From the NCBI GenBank assembly GCA_021832085.1, contig JAKBLM010000041.1, forward strand, positions 1 through 38,375: a stretch of DNA of 38,375 nucleotides, in the 5' to 3' direction. Below, in pieces: positions 7,872 to 15,613 of this stretch. The notes under the pieces are model-generated. The model did no database searches, was not told the DNA's origin, and was given only the letters and a program-made list of their open reading frames with translations. The translations under genes and the position numbers were made by a program. This stretch comes from Acidobacteriota bacterium (lineage in GTDB: Bacteria; Acidobacteriota; Terriglobia; Acidiferrales; UBA7541). The number at the start of each line of letters is the position of its first letter. The stretch's first letter is position 1.

Positions 7872-9398
7872 ATGAAGCTCAAGCGTCTCGCATTGACCGC
7901 CGGTTCGGGCGTGCTGCTGGCGTTGGCCTTTCCGGACCCGCATTGGAGCTGGCTGGCCTGGGTAGCGCTGGTGCCGCTGCTGGTGGTGGCGCTCGAAGTG
8001 CGTCCGGGAGCGGCCTTTGGCTGGGGTTTCCTGCAGGGAGCGGTTTTCTACTCCATCACGCTCGAATGGCTCTACGCCTTTTTCCGGTCTTACGGGCGGA
8101 TGGCGGTCTGGGAATCGGTGAGCGTGCTGGGCCTGATGGTCGCCGTGCTGTCGCTTTTCACGGCGGGCTACGCGCTGGGCGTGCGGCTGATGCGGCGCTC
8201 GGGAGTGGGCTGGGCGCTAGCGATCTCGCCGTTTCTGTGGACGGCGCTGGAGTTGGGGCGGACGCACATGCCGGCGATCGGCTTCCCGTGGAACCTGCTG
8301 GGCTACGCCGTTTCCGATCATCTGGGCTTGGTGCAACTGGTAACGCTCACCGGGATCTATGGCCTTTCATTCGTCGTGGCGGGCTATAACGCTCTGGTGC
8401 TCTGGGCCTGGCGCGAGCGGCGCCGGAAGCCGGTGGCCATCTGGGCCGGGGTGACGGTGGCGCTGCTGCTGGTGATTGGTGTGGGAGGGCTTTTCGTGCC
8501 GAAACCGGTCGGCCGCGAAACCGCGCACCTGATCCAGCTGAATCTGCCGCCCGAAACCGACTACGGAGCGAATTGGGAACAACGGCACGCCGCGGAGTTG
8601 AATGCCCTCGATAAGCTCAGCATCGAGGCGGGCCGCTCGGCTCCCGGATTGGTCATCTGGCCGGAGGCGCCGGCGCCCTTCAGCATGTCGGATCCGCTCT
8701 TTGCCGCGCGCGCCAGGAAAATCGCCCGCGAAACCGACAGCGAGTTCCTGGTCGGCGTCGACCATTGGAGGTTCCCGCCGGGCCACACGCCGCTGGTATT
8801 CAATAGCGCCGTGATGGTCAATCCGAAGGGGCAGGAGGTTTTCCGCTACAACAAGATCCATTTGGTGCCGTTCGGGGAATATGTTCCCTGGCGCAAATAC
8901 CTCACCTTCGCCCGGAACCTGATCGGCGGCGTGGGCGATTTCACGCCGGGGAAGAAACTCAGCGTCGGCCAGCTTGACGGCGGCAAGACGTTCAGCGTCT
9001 TCATCTGCTACGAATCGATTTTCCCGAACGAGGTGCGGAAATTCGTCGACCGCGGCGCCGATCTGCTGATCAATATCTCCGACGACGGCTGGTATGGCCA
9101 TTCGGAGGCGCTGGTCCAGGACTTGAACATGGCGCGCGTGCGCGCCGTGGAAAACCGCCGCTGGCTGCTGCGCGACACGAACACCGGCGTCACTGTCGCT
9201 GTCGATCCGTACGGCCGCATTCGCGCTCGGCTGCCGGAAGACGTCCGGGCGGCGCTGACAGTGCACTATAATTTCCGCTCCGGCCGCACCCTCTACACGC
9301 GTTGGGGCGACTGGTGGCCCCGGCTGGCGGGGCTGATTGCCTGCCTGGCGCTGGTGTGGAATTTCGCTAGGCGTCGCCCGCCTCTTCGGGTAGGCTAA
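7872..9398 (+). CDS. lnt: Apolipoprotein N-acyltransferase
   Basis: A 508-residue inner-membrane enzyme that adds the third acyl chain to lipoproteins. The N-terminal 200 residues are multiple membrane helices; the carbon-nitrogen hydrolase domain follows (about 215-470), and a last helix lies near 478-498. The catalytic triad is visible: Glu265 in VIWPEAPAP, Lys328 in YNKIHLVPFGEY and Cys379 in VFICYES, corresponding to Glu267, Lys335 and Cys387 of E. coli. Length matches the family. The frame is open from 7779, but ATG 7872 gives the normal N-terminus; its ribosome binding site is weak. It is separated from the SPOR gene by 254 bases, so it may have its own promoter (TACACT at 7771-7776 is a possible -10). 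Confidence 0.95.
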   Translation: MKLKRLALTAGSGVLLALAFPDPHWSWLAWVALVPLLVVALEVRPGAAFGWGFLQGAVFYSITLEWLYAFFRSYGRMAVWESVSVLGLMVAVLSLFTAGYALGVRLMRRSGVGWALAISPFLWTALELGRTHMPAIGFPWNLLGYAVSDHLGLVQLVTLTGIYGLSFVVAGYNALVLWAWRERRRKPVAIWAGVTVALLLVIGVGGLFVPKPVGRETAHLIQLNLPPETDYGANWEQRHAAELNALDKLSIEAGRSAPGLVIWPEAPAPFSMSDPLFAARARKIARETDSEFLVGVDHWRFPPGHTPLVFNSAVMVNPKGQEVFRYNKIHLVPFGEYVPWRKYLTFARNLIGGVGDFTPGKKLSVGQLDGGKTFSVFICYESIFPNEVRKFVDRGADLLINISDDGWYGHSEALVQDLNMARVRAVENRRWLLRDTNTGVTVAVDPYGRIRARLPEDVRAALTVHYNFRSGRTLYTRWGDWWPRLAGLIACLALVWNFARRRPPLRVG

Positions 9399-9448
9399 AT
9401 AAATAGGGGCGTAAGAATTCTGAAGCTTCCCCGCGACAAGAGAAAACG

Positions 9449-10583
9449 ATGACCAATTGGATGCTGGAAGATCTGCGGCACCGCTACGACGAGCTTCACC
9501 GGCGCGTGGAGCTGGTCAGGAGCTATCTTTGACGTCTCACGCAACCGCGAACGGCTGACCTCCCTCGAAAAGAAAATCGCCGAACCCGGCTTCTGGGACA
9601 ATCCCGACGAAGCCCAGCGGGTCCTGCAGGAACGGAAACAGGTTGACGATCGCCTCGAAGCCGACCGCCGGCTCGAAAGTTGGCTGGGCGATTTCGAGGC
9701 TTACCTGCTGCTGGCGGCTGAGGAGACCGACGTCGCCCAGCAACAGCAGGTGCTGGCCGAGCTCGCCGGCGAGCTGGATCAGGCGGAAAAATACTTGACC
9801 GAGCTGGAGACTCGCACCTTGCTTTCGGGTGAAAACGACCGCCTCAACGCGATCGTCACGATCAAGCCCGGCGCCGGCGGTACCGAATCGCAGGATTGGG
9901 CCGAGATGCTGCTGCGGCTCTACCTGAAATGGGCAGAGCGCCACGGCTTTCGCGCCACGATTCTCGACATCACCTCGGGCGAAGAAGCTGGTGTCAAGTC
10001 CGTTACCTTCCGCGTGGAGGGGGAAAACGCCTACGGGCTGCTCTCCGGGGAAAGCGGAGTGCATCGGCTGGTGCGCATTTCGCCCTTCGATCAGGCGGCG
10101 CGCCGGCACACCTCCTTCGCCTCGGTCTTCGTCATTCCGGAAGTGGACGACCGCATCGAGGTGGTGATCAAGCTCGACGATTTGCGGGTCGACACCTTCC
10201 GCTCGAGCGGCCACGGCGGCCAGCACGTCAACGTCACCGATTCGGCGGTGCGCATCACCCACCTGCCCACCGGCATCGTTGTCTCGTGCCAGAACGAGCG
10301 CAGCCAGATGAAGAACCGCGATATGGCGATGAAGGTTCTTCGCTCACGCCTCTACGAATTTGAGTTGGAAAAGCGGCGCGAGGAGGCGCGCAAGCTGGAG
10401 GAAGCGAAGCCGGAAATCAGCTTCGGCAGCCAGATCCGCTCCTACGTCCTGCAACCCTACCAGATGGTGAAGGACCACCGCACCAAGCTCGAGGTGGGTG
10501 ACGTTGAATCGGTGCTCGACGGCAAGATCGATCCGTTCATCCACGCCTATCTGGTCAGCCGGCGAGGGCTGGCGGCCGCGTAG
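9449..10583 (+). CDS. prfB: Peptide chain release factor 2, with programmed +1 frameshift
   Basis: Translation starts at ATG 9449 and runs 27 codons to CTT (9527-9529), followed by in-frame TGA (9530-9532). A +1 shift then reads GAC from 9531 and continues to 10583, giving 377 residues. The product recognises UGA/UAA stop codons: it has the SPF anticodon-like tripeptide (residues 211-213, ISPFDQAARRHTSF) and the GGQ motif that triggers peptide release (256-258, GHGGQHVN). The frameshift autoregulates synthesis: low RF2 makes ribosomes pause at UGA and slip. AGGAGC-TAT-CTT-TGA-C matches the canonical site. Without the shift, the frame from 9750 would look like a truncated gene; this is not a pseudogene. 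Confidence 0.96.
9518..9533 (+). promoter_or_regulatory. RF2 recoding site (internal Shine-Dalgarno plus CTT TGA C)
   Basis: AGGAG (9518-9522) stands in the same register as the AGGGGG stimulator of E. coli prfB, three bases plus one before the slippery CTT. The stop is UGA with C after it, the weakest termination context. All elements known to drive the +1 shift are present. Confidence 0.95.
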
Positions 10584-10596
10584 CCGGCCGAGGACG

Positions 10597-10619
10597 CGGA
10601 AAAAGGCTGATTTTTGCCG
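10597..10619. terminator. Possible two-way terminator between prfB and the DUF302 gene
   Basis: CGGAAAAA-GGCTGA-TTTTTGCCG is an imperfect inverted repeat with A and T runs on opposite arms, lying in the 42-base gap between two convergent genes. The stem is AT-rich and has a bulged G, so the assignment is weak. Confidence 0.3.
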
Positions 10620-10625
10620 ATTCGG

Positions 10626-11036
10626 CTATCCCTTCGCCTGGTTGACGATTGCCACGACGATTTTCTGCACCTCGGCCGCCAGGTTTTCGATCCCGGCTTC
10701 AGGGTAGAAACTGGCGATCACCTCCGGCAGCATGGTGCTCAGGTAGGTCTTGCCGCGGTCGACGTAAACGGTGATGGGACACGGCAGCATCAGCGCTGTT
10801 TTCACGTCTTTCTGAAGCACTTCGCTGGCGAAACGCGCGTTGCAGATCTCGATGATCTTGATCGGGTCGCGCGGAAACCCCTTTTCGGCCAGCGTGCCGG
10901 CGATGTCGTGCGTGTGTAGCACCCGGAAGCCATGCTGCGTCGCGGCCTTCTCGACAGCGCTTACTGCATCATCGAAAGCCTTTGCGGTCTCGACCGTGTA
11001 TTCGATCGGCTTGTTGTTGGTCCCGTTATTCGCCAT
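10626..11036 (-). CDS. DUF302-domain protein
   Basis: A 136-residue protein without signal peptide or membrane helix. It matches the DUF302 pattern: a central EICNARFASEVL helix followed by LMLPCPITVYVDRGKTYLST, where the LPC-I-VY strand and GKT are typical. The function of this family is not established. The frame is open up to 11168, but ATG 11036 is preceded by GGAGGAGG with about 12 nt spacing and gives a compact protein. It is convergent with prfB and divergent from metK. A perfect 7-bp inverted repeat (11072-11091) lies in its upstream region. Confidence 0.8.
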   Translation of the reverse strand: MANNGTNNKPIEYTVETAKAFDDAVSAVEKAATQHGFRVLHTHDIAGTLAEKGFPRDPIKIIEICNARFASEVLQKDVKTALMLPCPITVYVDRGKTYLSTMLPEVIASFYPEAGIENLAAEVQKIVVAIVNQAKG

Positions 11037-11478
11037 GTTTCGCCTGCCTCCTCCAGGAAATGGTGCACGCCGCGGTCCAGATTGGGACCGCCTGGCGCCC
11101 GTCCCAAGCCCTTGCTCGAGAGACCTTTGGCACGAGCCTCCGGGCCGAAAGCTCCTTTTGTAGCGCACGGACGGGCCTTATTGCACGCCGGCGCGCCATT
11201 TCGCCCAGCTCCCACGGATCCTGCTCGAAACCGTGCGTGTCTACCGGTCCTTTCGATGAGCGGCCTGCCCGATACGATTCCCTCCGTCACTTCCACGCCG
11301 CCTGCTGCTCGCGTCCAAACGCCCCAACAGCTTCCGGCCGTCCATGCCAGTGGGTTCCGCGAGTGCCGGGAACGGGCAGGGAAGGGGGACGCGGGGCAAA
11401 ATCCACTCCGGCCAATTTCCCTTTCACCCCTCGATTTTCGCCATTCAAACGGCCCGCAAGCGGCTCTGCCGCAATGCG

Positions 11479-11503
11479 TTGACACCTGCGGAATCCATAT
11501 GCT
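11479..11503 (+). promoter_or_regulatory. Possible metK promoter
   Basis: A perfect -35 hexamer TTGACA (11479-11484) precedes TATGCT (11498-11503). The 13-bp spacing is too short for a standard promoter, so either the -10 is the weaker sequence a few bases downstream or only one of the two boxes is used. TATGCTAG recurs upstream of rsmI and psd. Confidence 0.35.
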
Positions 11504-11577
11504 AGCTTCGAAAACTTAGCCGCCTGCTTCGGCAAGAAAGAATTGGTGTGGCCCTCGGAACAAGCCTAGAAGCCTAA

Positions 11578-11584
11578 AAGGAGG
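11578..11584 (+). promoter_or_regulatory. Shine-Dalgarno that fixes the metK start at TTG
   Basis: AAGGAGG directly abuts ATG 11585 with no spacer, so that ATG cannot be used efficiently. The in-frame TTG at 11591 is exactly 6 nt downstream, the normal spacing. Confidence 0.7.
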
Positions 11585-11590
11585 ATGCGT

Positions 11591-12781
11591 TTGGCTCCCA
11601 CTCCCAAGAACTATCTGTTTACGTCGGAATCGGTGACCGAAGGACACCCCGACAAAATCGCCGATCAGATTTCCGACGGCGTTCTCGACGCCGTCATGCA
11701 GGAAGATCCGATGGGCCGCGTCGCCTGTGAAACGCTGGTGACGACAGGCTTGGTGGTCGTGGCTGGCGAGATCACCACGAAGGCGCACCTGGACTATACG
11801 GACATCGCCCGAAACGTGATTCGCGACGTCGGTTACACTCGCGCAAAATTCGGCTTCGACGCCGATACCTGCGCCGTCGTCTCCACCATCAAGCGCCAGT
11901 CCCCGGATATCGCCATGGGCGTCGACACCGGCGGCGCTGGTGACCAGGGCCTGATGTTTGGCTATGCCTGCGACGAAACCGAGGAACTGATGCCGATGGC
12001 GATCATGCTGGCCCATCGCCTCACTCGCCGCCTCTCCGAAGTTCGCCGCAGCGGCGTCGTCGGCTTCCTGCGCCCGGATGGCAAGTCCCAGGTGACCGTG
12101 CAATACATCGACGGCCGGCCCGCGCGCGTCGATACCGTCGTGGTTTCCACTCAGCATTCCGACAGCGTCTCGAACCACGATCTGCACGATGCCGTCCTTT
12201 ACGAAGTGATTCGCCCGATCATCCCCGAGGGCATGATCGACAATCAGACCAAGGTTCTGATCAATCCCACCGGCCGCTTCGTCATCGGCGGACCGATGGG
12301 CGATGCCGGGGTCACCGGCCGCAAGATCATCGTCGACACCTACGGCGGCTATGCCCGCCACGGTGGCGGCGCCCTTTCCGGCAAGGATCCGACCAAGGTG
12401 GACCGCTCGGCCTGCTACATGGCTCGTTACGTCGCCAAAAACCTGGTGGCTTCGGGGGTGGCGCGCCGGGCCGAAGTGCAGCTGGCCTATGCCATCGGCG
12501 TGGCCGAGCCCGTTTCCGTCATGGTCGACACGTTCGATACCGGCGCGGTGCCTGACGAGCAGCTCACCGACCTGGTGCGGTCCGTCTTCTCGCTCACTCC
12601 TCGAAGCATTATCGAGGGACTCGACCTGCGCCGGCCCATCTACCGCCGGACGGCTGCTTTCGGCCATTTCGGCCGCACCGAACCCGAATTCACCTGGGAA
12701 CGTACCGACAAGGCCGATCTCATCCGCAAGGAAGCAAGAGTCCCGGCCTCCTCCGGCGCGGGCATCGGCGTCAGCGACTAA
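11591..12781 (+). CDS. metK: S-adenosylmethionine synthetase
   Basis: A 396-residue cytosolic enzyme that makes S-adenosylmethionine from ATP and methionine. All signature motifs are present: GHPDKIADQISD near the N-terminus, GAGDQG at the ATP site (about residue 116), and GGGALSGKDPTKVDRSACYMARY (P-loop-like, about 258-280). Length is close to the bacterial norm. The start is placed at TTG 11591 rather than ATG 11585 because the AAGGAGG ribosome binding site ends at 11584; the two starts differ by two residues. It is followed after 40 nt by ahcY, joining SAM synthesis to recycling of S-adenosylhomocysteine, a common pairing. Confidence 0.96.
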   Translation: MAPTPKNYLFTSESVTEGHPDKIADQISDGVLDAVMQEDPMGRVACETLVTTGLVVVAGEITTKAHLDYTDIARNVIRDVGYTRAKFGFDADTCAVVSTIKRQSPDIAMGVDTGGAGDQGLMFGYACDETEELMPMAIMLAHRLTRRLSEVRRSGVVGFLRPDGKSQVTVQYIDGRPARVDTVVVSTQHSDSVSNHDLHDAVLYEVIRPIIPEGMIDNQTKVLINPTGRFVIGGPMGDAGVTGRKIIVDTYGGYARHGGGALSGKDPTKVDRSACYMARYVAKNLVASGVARRAEVQLAYAIGVAEPVSVMVDTFDTGAVPDEQLTDLVRSVFSLTPRSIIEGLDLRRPIYRRTAAFGHFGRTEPEFTWERTDKADLIRKEARVPASSGAGIGVSD

Positions 12782-12821
12782 GAAATCTGGTTCCCGAGAA
12801 CGACGAACAGGAGAAGCTTTC

Positions 12822-14096
12822 ATGGCAACCGCTCGAAAACTGGCTGGCGATGTCAAGGACATGGCGCTCGCCGACCAGGGTAAACGGAAAATCGAATGGG
12901 CGAACCAGCAGATGCCCGTGCTGCAGTCGATTCGGAAGCGATTTATCAAGGAGAAGCCGCTCAAGGGCCTGCGCGTTTCGGCCTGCTTGCACGTCACCAG
13001 CGAAACGGCCAATCTGGCGATCACGCTGCGTGACGGCGGGGCGGACCTGGCGCTCTGCGCCTCCAATCCCCTCTCGACGCAGGATGACGTGGCGGCCTGC
13101 CTGGTGCGTGACTACCAGATCCCCGTCTTTGCCATCAAGGGCGAGGATACGGAAACCTATTACAGCCACATCAATGCGGCGCTCGAGCACAAGCCTCGCA
13201 TCAGCATGGACGACGGCGCCGACCTGGTTACCACGCTCCACACCAAGCGCAAGGAATTGCTGCCCGAATTGATCGGCGGCACCGAGGAAACCACTACCGG
13301 CGTCGTCCGCCTCCGCGCCATGGCCCACGACAAATCGCTCCGCTACCCCATCATCGCCGTCAATGACGCCAACACGAAATACCTCTTCGACAATCGCTAC
13401 GGCACAGGCCAGTCCACGCTCGACGGCATTATCCGCGCCACCAACCTGCTCCTCGCCGGCTTGAATTTCGTCGTTGCCGGCTACGGCTGGTGCGGCCGCG
13501 GCCTGGCCATGCGTGCCCGCGGCCAGGGCGCCAATGTCATCGTCACCGAGGTCAATCCGATCAAGGCTCTCGAAGCGTTGATGGATGGCTTCCGCGTGAT
13601 GCCCATGAACGAAGCGGCGCGCATTGGCGACATCTTTGTCACGCTCACCGGCGACAAGAACGTCATCGTTGCCGAGCATTTCGAGAGCATGAAGGACGGC
13701 GCGGTGGTTGCCAATTCCGGCCACTTCAACGTCGAGATCGATATCCCCGCCCTGCAGCGCATGGCCAGCTCGCACCGCGAAGTGCGCCCGTTCGTTGAGG
13801 AGTACGTTGTCTCGGAGGGCCGGCGCATCAACCTGCTCGCCGAGGGCCGTCTGGTGAACCTGTCGGCCGCCGAGGGCCATCCGGCATCGGTGATGGACAT
13901 GAGCTTCTCGAACCAGGCGCTCTCGGTCGAATACCTCACGAAAAACGCTGCCTCGCTCGAGCAGAAGGTCTACCCCGTGCCTGAGCACATCGACAAGCAG
14001 ATTGCCAAGCTGAAACTGGATTCCAAGGGCATTTTGATCGACAAGCTCACGCCCGAACAGGAAGCCTATCTGGCCTCCTGGTCCGAAGGCACCTAG
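12822..14096 (+). CDS. ahcY: Adenosylhomocysteinase
   Basis: A 424-residue NAD-dependent enzyme that splits S-adenosylhomocysteine into adenosine and homocysteine, relieving inhibition of methyltransferases. Recognisable segments are HVTSETANL, CASNPLSTQDDVAA, VNDANTKYLFDNRYGTGQS and the Rossmann glycine motif VAGYGWCGRG (about residues 216-225). The open frame extends upstream through metK in another register; ATG 12822, with CAGGAGA before it, is the natural start. It lies 40 nt after metK and is probably co-transcribed. There is no room for a SAH riboswitch in the gap. The length fits the shorter bacterial/archaeal type. Confidence 0.96.
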   Translation: MATARKLAGDVKDMALADQGKRKIEWANQQMPVLQSIRKRFIKEKPLKGLRVSACLHVTSETANLAITLRDGGADLALCASNPLSTQDDVAACLVRDYQIPVFAIKGEDTETYYSHINAALEHKPRISMDDGADLVTTLHTKRKELLPELIGGTEETTTGVVRLRAMAHDKSLRYPIIAVNDANTKYLFDNRYGTGQSTLDGIIRATNLLLAGLNFVVAGYGWCGRGLAMRARGQGANVIVTEVNPIKALEALMDGFRVMPMNEAARIGDIFVTLTGDKNVIVAEHFESMKDGAVVANSGHFNVEIDIPALQRMASSHREVRPFVEEYVVSEGRRINLLAEGRLVNLSAAEGHPASVMDMSFSNQALSVEYLTKNAASLEQKVYPVPEHIDKQIAKLKLDSKGILIDKLTPEQEAYLASWSEGT

Positions 14097-14133
14097 CCGG
14101 AGCTTTCCGCAACGTTCGCCTGAGGCGCTCACA

Positions 14134-15591
14134 ATGGAAGACTGGGCCAATCTGGCGCTCGACACGGCCACGGCGCGCGGCGCCGCCTATGCAGACGTCC
14201 GCGTGATTGACGTGCGCCAGCGCGAGCTTTCCACCAAGAACGGCCAGGTGGGCACGATGATCGAAAGCGAGTCGCTCGGCCTGGGCGTCCGCGTGATCGC
14301 CGACGGAGCCTGGGGCTTTGCCTCGACCGACCGCCTGACGCGCCGCGGCATCGAAAAATGCGCTGCCGAGGCGGTGGCCATTGCGCGCGCCTCCGCCCTT
14401 GCCAAGCGGCACGACGTCGTCCTCGCGCCCGAGCAGTCCTACGTCGATACCTGGCAGTCGCCCTTCATCAAGGACCCGTTCCTCATCCCGGTCGACCGCC
14501 AGATCGCCTTGCTGCTCGATGCCGATGGGGAAATGCGGAAAGTAGCCGGCGTAACGCTGGCCGAAACCGGCATGGTCTTTCGCCGGCGCGAGCAATGGTT
14601 CGCCTCGACGATCGGCTCGCGCATCCATCAGCTCAAGATGCAATCGGGTGCCGGCATCGTCGCATCCTGCTTCGCCGATGGCGAACTCCAGAAGCGCTCC
14701 TATCCCAATAGTTTCGGCGGTCAGCACGCCCTGCGCGGCTACGAGCTGGTCGAGGAACTCGATCTGGTGGGCAACGCCCGCCGCGTTGCCGAAGAGGCCG
14801 TGGCGCTCCACAAGGCGCCGCAGTGCCCCGAAGGCGTGCGCACCGTGCTGCTCGACGGCTCGCAGGTCGGTCTGCAGGTCCATGAGTCGATCGGCCATCC
14901 GATCGAACTCGACCGGGTGCTGGGCATGGAGGCCAATTTCGCCGGCACCAGCTTCCTCACGCTCGACAAGCTCAATACGCTGCGCTACGCCTCCGAGCAC
15001 GTCACGGTGGTCGCCGACGCACGCCTCGAGCACGGTCCGGGCCTTGGCAGCTTCGGCTACGACGACGAAGGCGTGCCCGCCCAGTGCACCCACATCATTC
15101 ACCAGGGGCAGTTCACCGGCTACCTGACCTCGCGTGAAACCGCCGCTTCGATCGGCCAGGGCCGTTCCAACGGCACCATGCGCGCCGAATCCTGGAATCG
15201 CCTGCCGCTGATCCGGATGACCAACATCAGCTTGCTGCCCGGCTCCTGGAAACTCGACGACCTGATCGCCGATACCGACGACGGCATTTACATGGAGACC
15301 AACCGCTCCTGGTCGATCGACGATCGCCGCTACCACTTCCAGTTCGGCACCGAGATCGGCTGGGAGATCAAAGGCGGGAAGAAAATCCGGATGCTCAAGA
15401 ATCCCAGCTACAGCGGCATTACCACCGAGTTCTGGAACAGCTGCGACGCCGTCTGCTCCCGCGAGCACTGGACGCTCTGGGGCACGCCCAATTGCGGTAA
15501 AGGCCAGCCGATGCAGACCATGGGCACCGGCCACGGGGCCGCGCCGGCGCGTTTCCGCAACGTCCGCGTCGGAATCGCCTTTTCACGCTGA
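14134..15591 (+). CDS. tldD: TldD-family metalloprotease
   Basis: A 485-residue protein with the family's metal-binding HExxxH motif, His250-Glu251-Ser-Ile-Gly-His255, in LQVHESIGHPIELDR. TldD forms a heterodimer with TldE/PmbA; the pair degrades unfolded peptides and matures some modified peptides such as microcins. Other family stretches are ESLGLGVRVIADGAWGFAS near residue 45 and the C-terminal FRNVRVG. TGAGG precedes ATG 14134. The start lies 37 nt after ahcY, and the partner gene follows 22 nt after its stop, so tldD and tldE are likely one transcript, perhaps continuing from metK-ahcY. Confidence 0.93.
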   Translation: MEDWANLALDTATARGAAYADVRVIDVRQRELSTKNGQVGTMIESESLGLGVRVIADGAWGFASTDRLTRRGIEKCAAEAVAIARASALAKRHDVVLAPEQSYVDTWQSPFIKDPFLIPVDRQIALLLDADGEMRKVAGVTLAETGMVFRRREQWFASTIGSRIHQLKMQSGAGIVASCFADGELQKRSYPNSFGGQHALRGYELVEELDLVGNARRVAEEAVALHKAPQCPEGVRTVLLDGSQVGLQVHESIGHPIELDRVLGMEANFAGTSFLTLDKLNTLRYASEHVTVVADARLEHGPGLGSFGYDDEGVPAQCTHIIHQGQFTGYLTSRETAASIGQGRSNGTMRAESWNRLPLIRMTNISLLPGSWKLDDLIADTDDGIYMETNRSWSIDDRRYHFQFGTEIGWEIKGGKKIRMLKNPSYSGITTEFWNSCDAVCSREHWTLWGTPNCGKGQPMQTMGTGHGAAPARFRNVRVGIAFSR

Positions 15592-15613
15592 AGGAGCCGA
15601 TCGAAACCTCTTT

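Larger units (their letters stand above)
11037..11590. other. 554-base divergent region between the DUF302 gene and metK
   Basis: No credible gene; the overlapping frames here give compositionally odd translations with no family resemblance. It contains a perfect hairpin GCGGTCC-n6-GGACCGC at 11072-11091 on the DUF302 side, a 12-base match (11155-11166) to the flank of the palindrome at 38219, and a possible metK promoter near 11479-11503. I looked for SAM or SAH riboswitch features in front of metK and could not recognise any. Confidence 0.5.

Noticed and set aside
9750..10583. Reading prfB as a truncated gene or pseudogene with an internal stop
   Set aside because: The stop at 9530 sits in an intact RF2 programmed frameshift site, and the protein is complete once the shift is applied.
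11504..11590. SAM- or SAH-type riboswitch before metK/ahcY
   Set aside because: I could not fit the short leader to any conserved core I know; the 3' end (CCTAAAAGG) only loosely resembles SAM-II and lacks the matching stem. A covariance-model search would settle it.
11516..13066. 516-codon open frame on the minus strand across metK
   Set aside because: It lies wholly opposite the clear metK gene, has low-complexity Asp/Gly/His/Arg composition and no family resemblance. It is a by-product of GC-biased third positions.
12771..15534. Long minus-strand frames opposite ahcY and tldD
   Set aside because: Both are antisense to confidently assigned genes and read as shadow translations.
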